Numbered from the stretch's first letter, positions 1 through 8,323 are shown. The stretch is 64,000 nt of DNA from Gammaproteobacteria bacterium (GCA_029253585.1 JAQWZF010000026.1:62001-126000); one strand, 5' to 3'. A program made the numbers and translations. The notes: generated by a model from the letters alone, not told the origin.

Positions 1-54
1 TTTGTAGCGGCGCTGTTCGCCACCGAACATTTTGTTACTTGAAATACTTTCCAT
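1..54 (-). CDS. S-formylglutathione hydrolase, N-terminal end only
   Basis: The minus strand opens with an ATG at 54 and encodes MESISSNKMFGGEQRRYK before running off the window. This resembles the usual start of S-formylglutathione hydrolases (FghA/EstD), which begin with a short polar stretch, then F-G-G-x-Q and an aromatic residue. That enzyme cleaves S-formylglutathione to formate and glutathione in formaldehyde detoxification. Only 18 residues are visible, so the call rests on the FGG-x-Q pattern alone. It lies downstream of the SRAP gene on the same strand, 41 bases away. Confidence 0.5.
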   Translation of the reverse strand, partial: MESISSNKMFGGEQRRYK

Positions 55-95
55 AGGATCAACTCAAGGCATTATTAGATAGAACGGGGTTTGTG

Positions 96-773
96 TTATT
101 TCACAATCATGAAGCTTTCTTCGATTGGATTCCAGCGACTAGGCTTGTCGATCTTCGTCACCTTCATCGGTTTTAGAATCGAGGGCTCAAGCAAACCCTG
201 AAACTGTTCCACGTCTTGATTGTTCGCGTCTAACCACTTGCTTACTAATTCTTCATCTTTAAAATCCAGCATCAGCGGCAGCGATTTCGGATGGATCTCA
301 CTCCACTGACCCGCAAGCGGCGGCAGGGTAATGATCGATGCCGAATAGACGAGCTCGCCGCTGTCCTTATTCAGATACTCCTTAAACAGACCACCGAAGG
401 CGATGGCCGAGTCTTCCAGCTCTATCTTGTGATAGGTCTTCTTGTCGCCCAGGCCTTCGACGAAGGCGCTAGCGGGAATCAGGCATCGAGTTTCTCTGAA
501 CGGCGTGTAGGCTATCGCTCTCTTATTGGACAGCTTGTCGGAGCGCGAATTGAAACTGGCATACTTGTAGTTTGGCTTGAGACTCTCCTTGTCGAGAAAC
601 AACCACCAGATAGCCGATGAAACGACACGCTGCCCCGCCCGCTCGTGAATTATGGCGATCTTGCCACCGGGGGCGATATCACGGCTAGCATGGTCACCCT
701 GCAGCTCGACGCCCAGAGTCTCGCAGAGCCACTGCACTTCGGGACTATCGATTAGATTAAATCTTCCACACAC
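96..773 (-). CDS. SRAP / HMCES-YedK family DNA-protein crosslink protein
   Basis: This 225-residue protein starts Met-Cys-Gly-Arg-Phe, so processing would expose Cys2, the catalytic N-terminal residue of the SOS-response-associated peptidase (SRAP) family. Known members (E. coli YedK, human HMCES) covalently trap abasic sites in single-stranded DNA through Cys2. Other family landmarks are visible: the N-x-R-S-[DE] segment near residue 75 (SFNSRSDKL), the RCLIPA-x-x-[FY]-x-E segment near residue 95, and a conserved His near residue 160 (EIHPKSLPLML). Length fits the family. It is cytosolic, with no signal peptide. The start is fixed by the need for Cys at position 2. Confidence 0.93.
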   Translation of the reverse strand: MCGRFNLIDSPEVQWLCETLGVELQGDHASRDIAPGGKIAIIHERAGQRVVSSAIWWLFLDKESLKPNYKYASFNSRSDKLSNKRAIAYTPFRETRCLIPASAFVEGLGDKKTYHKIELEDSAIAFGGLFKEYLNKDSGELVYSASIITLPPLAGQWSEIHPKSLPLMLDFKDEELVSKWLDANNQDVEQFQGLLEPSILKPMKVTKIDKPSRWNPIEESFMIVK

Positions 774-854
774 AGCTTTTTCTCTCAGGGCTTACAATGG
801 TAGAGTCGAATTATTCATCACCAACAACAAATAACCAGAATAACAGGTGTAGCC

Positions 855-2534
855 ATGATTAAGATCGCTCCAGCTCTCAACATATTTAGGCTGGCTGTTC
901 TGCCAGCATTTGCCCTGACCGCGGCTTTCCTAATTTCGCCAACGGCAAGTCTCGCGCAGCAGGCCACAGCCAATCAGATTCAGGCCTGTGAATCACTGCG
1001 ACAGCTACGTAATCTTACCATCACTGAGGCGGGCGTGAGAGACAATGATCAATCTGACTCCGCCTACTGCTACGTGCGCGGCATCATCTCGCCGGCGATA
1101 CACTTTCACGCACAGCTGCCTCTTCCCGAGAACTTCAACGGTCGCTTCCTGCAATGGGGCGATGGTGGCAAGGATGGTGATCTTGATTTCGCGAACCATC
1201 GGGTCGCCGAAGGTTATGCGGTAACCAACAGCAACACCGGCCACGACAGCGGCACCGAGCCAGGCTCCGCATTCGGCTTTAACAACCGTCAGGCGGAGAT
1301 AGACTTCGGCTACCGTGCCGTTCACCTAACAGTCATGGCGGGCAAGACGCTGGTGAATAACTTCTACAATCGCGCTCCCGACTACTCCTACTTCGAAGGC
1401 TGTTCTACCGGTGGGCGTCAGGGACTGATGGAAGCCCAGCGCTATCCAAATGACTTCGACGGCATCGTTGCCGGTGCTCCGGTGAATTACTATCAGGCGA
1501 TGAATGCGGCTGGTACCTGGAATCTGCAGCGCATGTTCAAAGACAACTTTGCCGGCAACCTGGCGATAGACAGCAACGGAGATGGCCAGCGCGACAGCGT
1601 CGAGCTAGTGCAGATCCTCAATGATGCGGTACTACATAAATGCGACGCCAACGACGGCATACGCGATGGCGTGCTTAACAATCCGCTATCCTGCGACTTC
1701 GATCCCCGCGCCGACCTTTCCGATCATATATGCCCGTCGTCCGGCAATGGCGCTGCCTGTTTCAATGACGCACAGATACAGACCATAGCCGATTTCTACA
1801 GCGGCCCCTACGACAGCAACGGCACCGTCATCTACCCCGGCAGAACCAAGGGCTCGGAGCTGGACTGGGCTGGCCTGTTTGTCCCAAGTGCCAGTAATGG
1901 TATGGCGCCGGGCATGCTCCGGGGGCCGGCTGGCGATCACGTTAACTATCTGTTCTATGAAGAAGACCCAGGCGTCACCATTCCGAATCTAAACGATCCG
2001 AATTACATGCCACGACGCGAAGGCATGAACCCCGAATTCCACTGGCTGGATTTTAGTGTCGACGACTTCACCGCCGGAAAGGCCGAGCTTATGAGCTCGA
2101 TCATGGATGCGACCGACCCCGACCTGACCAGCTTCCTGAAGAGTCGCGACGGTAAGTTAATCGTCTATCATGGAATGAGTGATGCACTCTCCGTGGCCAC
2201 CGCCACGGTTAATTACTTCAACGACATGGTCGACACAACATTCGCCGGCAGCTTCAGCGATGCCAACGACTCCTCGCGCCTGTTTCTTGCCCCCGGCATG
2301 GGCCACTGCGGTGGCGGCCCCGGCCCCAACAACTGGGACAAGCTGGCGCCACTGGTAGACTGGGTTGAGAATGGCGTGGCACCGGAATCACTCACCGCTA
2401 CCCATAGCACAGACGGTAGTGTGGATAACGAGAGACTGCTCTGCACATTCCCACAGCAAGCCCGCTATACAGGGCCGGCGAGTGGAGAGAACGATTCGGA
2501 TAACTGGGTAGCTGAAAATTTTAGCTGTCGGTAG
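855..2534 (+). CDS. Secreted tannase/feruloyl esterase family hydrolase
   Basis: A 559-residue protein with an N-terminal signal peptide (hydrophobic core about residues 9-33, ending SLAQQ). It belongs to the tannase/feruloyl esterase alpha/beta-hydrolase family. The nucleophile motif G-C-S-T-G-G-R (about residue 183) is clear, and a C-terminal G-M-G-H-C segment (about residue 475) supplies the catalytic His with the adjacent Cys that forms the family's disulfide with the Cys before Ser. Many cysteines lie in the lid region, as usual. Such enzymes release hydroxycinnamic or gallic acids from plant or algal esters in the periplasm or outside. The natural substrate cannot be read from the sequence. 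It appears monocistronic. Confidence 0.92.
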   Translation: MIKIAPALNIFRLAVLPAFALTAAFLISPTASLAQQATANQIQACESLRQLRNLTITEAGVRDNDQSDSAYCYVRGIISPAIHFHAQLPLPENFNGRFLQWGDGGKDGDLDFANHRVAEGYAVTNSNTGHDSGTEPGSAFGFNNRQAEIDFGYRAVHLTVMAGKTLVNNFYNRAPDYSYFEGCSTGGRQGLMEAQRYPNDFDGIVAGAPVNYYQAMNAAGTWNLQRMFKDNFAGNLAIDSNGDGQRDSVELVQILNDAVLHKCDANDGIRDGVLNNPLSCDFDPRADLSDHICPSSGNGAACFNDAQIQTIADFYSGPYDSNGTVIYPGRTKGSELDWAGLFVPSASNGMAPGMLRGPAGDHVNYLFYEEDPGVTIPNLNDPNYMPRREGMNPEFHWLDFSVDDFTAGKAELMSSIMDATDPDLTSFLKSRDGKLIVYHGMSDALSVATATVNYFNDMVDTTFAGSFSDANDSSRLFLAPGMGHCGGGPGPNNWDKLAPLVDWVENGVAPESLTATHSTDGSVDNERLLCTFPQQARYTGPASGENDSDNWVAENFSCR

Positions 2535-2647
2535 GAAGAAATACTGTCGCGCATGAGGTAGCCCGATAGGCAGCAAGATAGAAAAATTGAAGCGTCGATT
2601 ACTAGCCGAAGACGGATAGTTATAACCACGAAATTTGGAGAGTAAGA

Positions 2648-3131
2648 ATGAATTGGGAAGCGATTGGAGCCTTGGGTTAAGTTTTAGGAGCAGTAGCTGT
2701 AATCGCCACGTAATTGTATTTGGCCGTACAGACGCGACATGCACGAGTTGCCGTTGAGACAGCATCTACTTTGGGGACAATAGAAGGGCATTCCCGGTTT
2801 CGACAAGCCTTAATAAAACATCCTGAATTGACTGATCTTTTGGCTAAAGCGAATTCGAGCACTGAGGTTACAGAAGAAGAGGTACAACGGATAAAGATCC
2901 TATTTATAGAGCTCTTTCTTTCTTGCTTGCGTTGCAGGAGTTACCACCCAACCCAACACTAAATCTCCTAGAGTAGAGGTTGAATATCTAATCAATTTTC
3001 TGAAAGATAATCCGAGCGGAATTCCTCATTGGAATGAACAGAGCGACATGCTTTATAAACTTGTCCCTGGTTTTTACCGTGCAGCAGAAAAGGGTGTAGC
3101 AGGGTTAAATGACCAGCAACAAACCAACTAG
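2648..3131 (+). pseudogene. Relic of a short N-terminally anchored protein, possible integron cassette gene
   Basis: Reading from ATG 2648 gives MNWEAIGALG, a stop, VLGAVAVIAT, a stop, then LYLAVQTRHARVAVE and an open stretch to about 2930. The frame then shifts, and a reading ending EKGVAGLNDQQQTN stops at 3131. The start closely parallels the next gene (MNWDAVGAIAELLGAIGVIG at 3213). Both therefore belong to one family of about 160 residues, with one N-terminal membrane helix followed by a helical soluble part; its function is unknown to me. Two in-frame stops (TAA at 2678-2680 and 2711-2713) plus a frameshift make this a clear pseudogene. It is followed directly by a degraded attC-like site. 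Confidence 0.7.
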
Positions 3132-3163
3132 AAAGGACGCGCGCATTACTGAGAGCGCAATGT
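3114..3163 (+). other. Degenerate attC-like integron recombination site
   Basis: The segment ending ATTACTGAGAGCGCAATGTG differs at only three positions from the 3' half of the well-preserved attC at 15066-15128 (ATTACTGAGGGCGTTATGTG). The 5' part (AACAAACCAACTAGAAAGGA) resembles the AACAATCAAATCAA-AAGGA start of those sites. The R' core has decayed from GTTATG to GCAATG, so the site is probably inactive. It separates two related gene relics, as attC sites separate cassettes. Confidence 0.65.
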
Positions 3164-3212
3164 GTTTTAAAGCTTACAAACTGATTCTGCAACATAAACT
3201 TGGAGATGCCGA

Positions 3213-3701
3213 ATGAATTGGGATGCAGTAGGGGCAATAGCTGAACTACTTGGGGCAATAGGTGTTATAGGCTCACTGATATATGTGGCCTCGCAAGTTC
3301 GCGCGAGCACGGTAGCCTCAAAAGTGGAATCGAAACTACGCTTGACTCAAAACATGGTCGACTACGATGATTTATTGATAAGCTCTCCCGAGCTCAATAA
3401 GATTATGATCGATGGACGAAAGAGCATTGAAACTTTGTCAAAGAGCGAATATTTGCAGTTCTCTAATTTGGCTCTTAAAGCATGTTGGTATTTATCGTCT
3501 GGATAATTTATGTACCAGCAGACATCTATTTCTGACGATGACTGGCACGAACTTAGAACTATCGCAACCTACTGGTGCGCGAGCAGAGGATTTCAGGAGC
3601 GGTGGGTTACGCGAGGAAGGCTAAATTTTACCGGGAAATTTGCTGCTTTTATGGACCAAGAAATCGAGATTGCGAATGATGCCGGAAAGCTAAACACATA
3701 A
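3213..3701 (+). pseudogene. Short membrane-anchored protein interrupted by a nonsense codon, cassette-like
   Basis: The reading frame starts at ATG 3213 and encodes one N-terminal hydrophobic helix (residues 6-27) and a helical cytoplasmic part. It is broken by a single TAA at 3504-3506 and continues in the same frame from 3507 to a stop at 3699-3701, giving about 162 codons in total. The second half (QQTSISDDDWHEL onward) reads as the natural continuation, so this is one gene with one nonsense mutation. It is the paralogue of the relic at 2648. The final TAA lies inside the ACATAAC core of the next attC-like site, the arrangement typical of integron cassettes. Function unknown. Confidence 0.7.
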
Positions 3702-3753
3702 CGATAGTAGTAATAAGAAAGCAGACACCGCTTCTCAAAAATACGGCGTTTTT
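3696..3753 (+). other. Degenerate attC-like site
   Basis: It begins with an intact ACATAAC core containing the stop codon of the preceding gene. It has an internal AGAA-AGC / GCTTCT pairing and ends in GGCGTT, where the preserved sites have GGCGTTATG. The 58-base length fits the roughly 60-base attC sites at 15-16 kb. The 3' core is damaged. Confidence 0.55.
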
Positions 3754-4007
3754 TCAGTTGCGCTGCCAGTGTTGGTCTATTGCTAATTCCCTTTATCGCC
3801 ATGCAGTTCACCCACGAAGTAAACTGGGGCATCGCAGATTTTATGATCATGGGCTTCCTATTGTTCGGCGTGGGAAGCATTTTCGTCCTGATTTCACGCA
3901 GAACGCAGCGAAAGTATCAAGTACTCATAGCCATGATACTAGAAGCGGCTTTTCTCTATATATGGGCAAAGCTCGCTGTTGGTGTCTTTACTGACCTGGG
4001 AAGTTAA
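3703..4007 (+). pseudogene. Small two-helix membrane protein, N-terminus frameshifted
   Basis: From about 3780 the frame encodes a 75-residue membrane protein: LLIPFIAMQFTHEVNWGIAD, a second hydrophobic helix, a basic loop (ISRRTQRKYQ) and a third hydrophobic helix, ending FTDLGS. The expected first helix begins upstream in another frame (KYGVFSVALPVLV at about 3739-3777), so a frameshift near 3775 splits the gene, and no start codon is visible in the upstream frame. If still translated, it would start at TTG 3780 or ATG 3801. The pattern matches a common family of small bacterial membrane proteins of unknown function with an AMQF-T-x-E-V-x-W motif. Its stop codon lies inside a further attC-like site. 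Confidence 0.6.
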
Positions 4008-4061
4008 CTGCCTAGCGGTCAGTTATAGCTACGCTAGAAATTTGAGCGTGGGTCGTTAGGT
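4002..4061 (+). other. Degenerate attC-like site
   Basis: It starts at AGTTAAC, overlapping the stop codon of the small membrane protein. It contains the inverted pair CTAGCG / CGCTAG and ends with the core GTTAGGT. The outer cores pair only imperfectly. It closes the degraded cassette-like block before the oppositely oriented PnuC-type gene. Confidence 0.45.
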
Positions 4062-4066
4062 GTGAG

Positions 4067-4687
4067 TTAAACTTGCTGTATCTTCTGCTGATAACTCTTT
4101 GACCAGGAGAACCATCCGAAGAAGATGATGACTATATACACGGCAAACAGTATTGCGGTGAAATAGAGCTCACGGTCGATATACAGATAGATTGAGACTG
4201 AATCTATCACCAGCCAATAGATCCAGTTTTCCAATAGCTTGCGTGCCACCATAAAGGTGGCGACCACGCTCGCCCATGTCGTAAACGAATCCAGATACGG
4301 TAATTGGGCATCTGTTGCAGACTGTAGAAAATACCCGGATAAAAAAGTAAGCAGCACGATAAAGGTCAGGGCTATTGCGTGTTGACCCATGGTCCACATT
4401 GAAATCTGCAGGCCCGCCGAACCATAATCGGCAGATCGCCACTGGTACCAGCCATAGGCCGCCATGGCCAGATAGAAAACTTGCAGGCCAGACTCCATGT
4501 AGAGTTTAACCTCCCAGAAGATAGCCAGGAAGATGAACGTAGAGATAGCGGCCGCATACCAGCACAGACTATTTTCTTTGACCGCAAGAATCAGATAGGC
4601 GATCGCAAACACCACTGCCGTTAATTCCAGCAGGGAACTCTGCAGGAATTGTTCAGCGACCGCGCCAAGGAATTCAGTCACTGGCAA
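4067..4687 (-). CDS. PnuC/PnuT-type transporter, probably for thiamine
   Basis: This 206-residue polytopic membrane protein has about seven hydrophobic segments and the PnuC-family signature Y-G-W-Y-Q-W near residue 78. PnuC proteins carry nicotinamide riboside, and the PnuT branch carries thiamine, by facilitated diffusion coupled to intracellular phosphorylation. Context favours thiamine: the gene ends an operon headed by a TPP riboswitch and contains a thiamine-binding-type small protein (14-base overlap) and a TonB receptor. Substrate is therefore an inference from context. Outer-membrane uptake by the receptor followed by this permease forms a plausible two-membrane route. Confidence 0.88.
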   Translation of the reverse strand: MPVTEFLGAVAEQFLQSSLLELTAVVFAIAYLILAVKENSLCWYAAAISTFIFLAIFWEVKLYMESGLQVFYLAMAAYGWYQWRSADYGSAGLQISMWTMGQHAIALTFIVLLTFLSGYFLQSATDAQLPYLDSFTTWASVVATFMVARKLLENWIYWLVIDSVSIYLYIDRELYFTAILFAVYIVIIFFGWFSWSKSYQQKIQQV

Positions 4688-4934
4688 GACCCCGAAGATC
4701 GTCTCGCAGAAATTTGATCACGAAGATGCTCTTTCCGTACTTCTCCCAGCTTAGCCTGAGCTCGACCTTCAGCAGGTCCATTAGCTGTTCGTAGTCGCCA
4801 TAGAGCTGCGTCGACAGATCGTTGCGTACAACCGCCACATCGGGGTATTGCTGTACTCTCTCGATAAATTCCTTGATGGCGGGAATATAGTCATCTGCCA
4901 AGGGATAGAGACTAATATCTACTGAAGCTTTCAT
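4674..4934 (-). CDS. YkoF/MTH1187-type thiamine-binding small protein
   Basis: This 86-residue cytosolic protein (MKASVDISLYPLADDY...) has the pattern of the thiamine/HMP-binding YkoF-related ferredoxin-like fold: a first beta strand with S-x-Y-P-L, a helix, then the N-D-L-S-T-Q-L-Y-G-D segment and a final F-V-I-K-F strand. Family members bind thiamine or its pyrimidine moiety. It sits between the TonB receptor (9 bases away) and the PnuC-type permease (14-base overlap), all in one TPP-riboswitch operon. It could bind incoming vitamin or act as a sensor or chaperone; the precise role is not known. Confidence 0.75.
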   Translation of the reverse strand: MKASVDISLYPLADDYIPAIKEFIERVQQYPDVAVVRNDLSTQLYGDYEQLMDLLKVELRLSWEKYGKSIFVIKFLRDDLRGLASD

Positions 4935-4943
4935 GGCTGTACC

Positions 4944-7028
4944 TCATAACTGTAGTTCATAGGAAACTCCGATGACTCGGGGTTCACCGAATTGAATATA
5001 GGGTTCGGGCGCGTAGCTTTTTCTTGGATCGTTGCCAAACTCGCCGAAGAAGAATCCCCTAACCGCATAGTCTTGATTGCTAAGATTACGGCCCCAAAGG
5101 CTCAGACTCCAGCGTTCGCCAGCATAGCTGAGATTCATATTCACCAATTCATAGGGGTCGCTTCTAACACTATGGCTGTCGGAGAAGTAGAAGTCGTCTT
5201 TCGCATCGATGGAGACGGAGAGTGACCAGGCACCCAGGCTGTAGTCAGCAGCCAGATGCGCCATATAGCCTGGTGCATGAGCCTGATCGCGCCCCGAAAG
5301 ATCCTGATTCTCGGAGTTGAGAAAAGAATCGAAGGTGGCATCCAGCAACCCTAAACTGGCTGTTATGCCGAGATACTCTGTGGGATACCAAAGCGCCTCG
5401 ACTTCGACTCCGTTATTCTTCCCTTCGGCCGCATTGCCTATGAAATCGATGAACTCGGTACTGCCGTTATCACGAATTCTTCCGGTGGAGCTCTTTACCT
5501 GCTGCTCGTGTCTGTCATCGTGAAAAACAGCGGCTTTGAGGTGTAACCTGTTCTCGAGTAGTTTCGATTTTATGCCCAGCTCATATTCAATCAGGAACTC
5601 CTCACCGAACTCGCGTAGATCTGCATCCAGTGTGCCATCGGTGTTAAAGCCACCGGCCTTATAGCCCCGGGCGATGCTGGCGTAGGCCATAGTATCCGGG
5701 TTCAGCAGATACTTGGCGGCGACTCGACCGCCCCAGAGAGACTCTTGCGGCGAAAAGCCAAGCTGCTGAGAGTCACTATAGCGCGTGTCGCGCCGCTCGA
5801 CTCTCAGGCCTGTCTCCAGGGTCAGTTTTTCGCTGAGCGCCGAGTCTAATTGGAAGAAGACCGCGGCGGTATCGAAGTCGTATTCGCTGTGAAAGATTGA
5901 GGCAAGAAAGGTGTAGTCGCGCTGCAATGACTCGCTACTACTAAGCGTGTACACACCGAACAACCATTGGGTTGTATCGGAAAACAGTCGGCTACCGTCA
6001 TTGGAGACAAATCTTAGCTCCAGGCTTCGGGTCTCTCGATCACGGATATAGTTATCTCGTGACATATAGCCATCGGGATGTATTCCTTCGAAGGTCCAAT
6101 CCTCGTCGTAGCCATATTCCATATCGGAATCGGCGAGGCCCACGATGAGCTCCAGATCAAAATTATCTAGCTGCCAGTTACTGTCGATCGCCAGGGCGAG
6201 GGATTCTTGCCGGTCCTGCCCTGGCTCGTCGGAGAGTGTGCTGCGCGAATTATCGAGGGTAAAAGCATCGTAGCCGTTGTCCACATCTACATGGGACAAG
6301 CTAAGGTCCAGCGTCCAGCTGGCGGACATCTGCGCGCTTAGTTTGCCGCGAACTGACAGCTCGTCCTGTACGTTGTTCTTCTTCGTTCTCAGAAAGTCGT
6401 TCTCATAGTAGCCATCGGAGCGATGGCTACCGACCGCCAATCGTGCGCTTACCGTCTCGGACAGGGAGCCGGTTATCATTGCCGCCATGGTATTTGTATT
6501 GTAGCCCGCCGCGCCGAGCTTCAGACTCGCTGCAAACTGATCCTCGGGATCGTGAGTCTTGACATTGATCAGGCCTGCCAGTGCGTTGGCACCGTACCTC
6601 GTTCCCTGGGGCCCTCGCAGTACCTCAACCTGTTCGACATCCATCATGGTAGCGATGGTGGCCGCGCCACTGAAGTCTACGTTGTCCACCAGAAAACCTA
6701 CCGAAGGGTTTATGGGGGCGACGAATTGGCTGCGCTCGCCAATGCCCCGAATCTGAAAGAAGCGTGCACGATTGGAACCGGCGGCATAGTTAACATTGGG
6801 GATGGCATTCGCCAGCTCCTCGAAGTGTTGCGCGGCTCTGGATTTTATCGCCGCCTCCGTCATCACGGAGACACTGGTCGCCGTTTGCAAATCGCTTCTG
6901 CCCCTGAAATCTGCGTTAACGATAATCTCTTCGATGGTGTTCTCTGCGGCAACAGCAAGCCCCGGCATGCAGCCCAGGATAGCAAACGGCAGTAATGTGA
7001 AATAGGGTGTACGAGTAGTGTTAGACAT
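4944..7028 (-). CDS. TonB-dependent outer-membrane receptor, probably for thiamine
   Basis: A protein of about 694 residues. It has a signal peptide (hydrophobic core ending GLAVAAE), a TonB-box-like stretch (IEEIIVNAD), a plug domain with the R-G-I-G and VEVLRGPQGT-RYG signatures, and a 22-strand beta-barrel ending in YELQL. ATG 7028 is preferred over 7040 because GGAGAG, which looks like the ribosome-binding site, overlaps the first codons of the longer form. A TPP riboswitch lies about 70 bases upstream, and the downstream genes are a thiamine-binding protein and a PnuC-type permease. Import of thiamine or a precursor across the outer membrane is therefore inferred. Confidence 0.9.
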   Translation of the reverse strand: MSNTTRTPYFTLLPFAILGCMPGLAVAAENTIEEIIVNADFRGRSDLQTATSVSVMTEAAIKSRAAQHFEELANAIPNVNYAAGSNRARFFQIRGIGERSQFVAPINPSVGFLVDNVDFSGAATIATMMDVEQVEVLRGPQGTRYGANALAGLINVKTHDPEDQFAASLKLGAAGYNTNTMAAMITGSLSETVSARLAVGSHRSDGYYENDFLRTKKNNVQDELSVRGKLSAQMSASWTLDLSLSHVDVDNGYDAFTLDNSRSTLSDEPGQDRQESLALAIDSNWQLDNFDLELIVGLADSDMEYGYDEDWTFEGIHPDGYMSRDNYIRDRETRSLELRFVSNDGSRLFSDTTQWLFGVYTLSSSESLQRDYTFLASIFHSEYDFDTAAVFFQLDSALSEKLTLETGLRVERRDTRYSDSQQLGFSPQESLWGGRVAAKYLLNPDTMAYASIARGYKAGGFNTDGTLDADLREFGEEFLIEYELGIKSKLLENRLHLKAAVFHDDRHEQQVKSSTGRIRDNGSTEFIDFIGNAAEGKNNGVEVEALWYPTEYLGITASLGLLDATFDSFLNSENQDLSGRDQAHAPGYMAHLAADYSLGAWSLSVSIDAKDDFYFSDSHSVRSDPYELVNMNLSYAGERWSLSLWGRNLSNQDYAVRGFFFGEFGNDPRKSYAPEPYIQFGEPRVIGVSYELQL

Positions 7029-7097
7029 GAGTCTCTCCAAAAGTTAATTCAAGAGACCCGGCAGTATTTGGACGTGTGATGAGATGTGGTGTGCATC

Positions 7098-7182
7098 CTT
7101 TTCCTACGCCGGTATTAACCGGATCAGGTTCTAGGGTTGACTGACAAGCCAGAATCTCAGGTCTATTGACCACCCCTAAGGA
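7098..7182 (-). promoter_or_regulatory. TPP (thi-box) riboswitch
   Basis: The complement of this stretch contains the conserved thi-box elements in order: GGGTGGTC, CTGAGA, ACCC, then GAACCTGATCCGG-TTAATACC-GGCGTAGGAAA. This is close to the textbook consensus of the TPP aptamer. It lies 70 bases upstream of the TonB receptor start. TPP binding would repress the receptor, thiamine-binding protein and permease operon. The mechanism (terminator or RBS masking) is not clear, because only a short expression platform precedes the start. Confidence 0.96.
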
Positions 7183-7385
7183 ACTGGATGCAGTATAGCA
7201 TCAGCCGAACTATAAGTTGGGAAAGTTTTTGGAATAGGTGATCGCTCGCGGGGTAGTGTGCTGGTTAACTGACGCTGCGGCAGCCACAGCTATTTTCATA
7301 AACAGATAGTCTTCTACAGTCTTTTCTATATCATCTGCTGGGTATTAGCCTTAAGCGCCTATACGGCATGGACTAAGAGTTTTTA

Positions 7386-7907
7386 ATGAGCACTGAAATT
7401 ATAGTTATGACTGGCCCCGAATCTTCGGGCAAGACTACTCTGGCAACGCAGCTTGCTGATTGCTGGAACGTACCTCTCGTCACGGAAATTGCCAGAGACT
7501 ATCTCAGAGGAAAAGATTCCTATCAGCAACATGACTTAGTAGAAGTCGCCAAGCAGCAACACCAGCAGGAACTAACGCTTCTTGCGCATTCACCTGAGAA
7601 AATTGTCTGCGACACCGATCTACTGGTTATTATGATCTGGAGCGAGCTTAGGTATGGTCACTGTGACCCGTGGATCTCCTCTACTTTTGAAGATAGCCTC
7701 AGACAGCAAACTTCCAGCAGGTATTATTATTTGTGTGACTACAAGATTCCCTGGGAAGCTGACCCGCTGCGAGAGAACCCGAATAACCGTGACGAACTGT
7801 TCGAACTCTATGTTACGAAGATCAAAGAATATGAACTATGCTATAGCCTGGTAAAAGGCGAGCCCACGGAGCGTTTGCAACAGGTTCTGCATAGCTCAGA
7901 CTCCTAA
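7386..7907 (+). CDS. NadR-like P-loop kinase (AAA_28 family), candidate nucleoside or thiamine kinase
   Basis: A 173-residue cytosolic protein with a Walker A motif G-P-E-S-S-G-K-T-T at residues 9-17, a D-T-D-L-L acidic segment near residue 78 and a Y-Y-Y-L-C-D strand, matching the ATPase/ribosylnicotinamide-kinase domain of NadR. In NadR that domain phosphorylates nicotinamide riboside to trap it after PnuC transport. Here the gene diverges from a TPP-regulated operon with a PnuC-type permease, so phosphorylation of imported thiamine or a related compound is an attractive inference; nicotinamide riboside remains possible. It is not itself downstream of the riboswitch. Confidence 0.82.
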   Translation: MSTEIIVMTGPESSGKTTLATQLADCWNVPLVTEIARDYLRGKDSYQQHDLVEVAKQQHQQELTLLAHSPEKIVCDTDLLVIMIWSELRYGHCDPWISSTFEDSLRQQTSSRYYYLCDYKIPWEADPLRENPNNRDELFELYVTKIKEYELCYSLVKGEPTERLQQVLHSSDS

Positions 7908-7984
7908 GGGAAACTACCGCCTAAGCCCTGAGACAGCGCAGCAACTTCTGGGTGAATAGTTGAATAGTCACTTCTAGCACAAGA

Positions 7985-8010
7985 ATAAAAAAGGCACCTA
8001 CCCGGGCGCC
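7985..8010 (-). terminator. Rho-independent terminator for the DksA-type relic
   Basis: On the minus strand GGCGCC and GGTGCC can pair (one wobble) around a CGGGTA loop and are followed by TTTTTTATT. It is placed just after the stop of the zinc-finger fragment at 8039. Confidence 0.6.
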
Positions 8011-8038
8011 GTTGGTTGTGTCTCAGCACTCAGTCAAG

Positions 8039-8167
8039 TCAAGATCTAGACTCTGCACAGTCAATACATGCATCCGCATAGGGAATAGCGATCAGGCGTT
8101 CCTCTGCAATCTGACCGCCACAGTCGCTGCAGTTACCGTAGGTTCCATTCTCGATGCGATCGCGCGA
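8039..8167 (-). pseudogene. C-terminal zinc-finger remnant of a DksA/TraR-family protein
   Basis: Minus-strand translation gives 42 codons containing RIENGTYGNCSDCGG and, 21 residues on, ACIDCAES. This is the four-cysteine zinc finger of DksA/TraR-type RNA-polymerase-binding proteins. The frame is closed upstream by a TAG at 8168-8170, and no ATG, GTG or TTG precedes the conserved part, so the helical N-terminal domain is missing or frame-disrupted. A terminator follows, showing that a real transcription unit once ended here. It is unlikely to be functional. Confidence 0.65.
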
Positions 8168-8323
8168 CTAACAATGAATAGCTATATGGGTATGTTTCTA
8201 GCTCTTCCCTGTAGCCCTCATTCATTCCTATTTGGCCCAGTTAATGGTAATTTCTCCTTCTACTTTCAATTAAGCTAATTGTTGGTATCAATCTCAGAAG
8301 AATAAACGCGCCAAGAGGTAGCT

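Noticed and set aside
6423..6995. 190-residue plus-strand ORF inside the TonB receptor gene
   Set aside because: It is the antisense shadow of the conserved receptor plug region.
8012..8278. 88-residue plus-strand ORF
   Set aside because: It is the reverse strand of the DksA-type zinc-finger remnant and has no protein-like features of its own.
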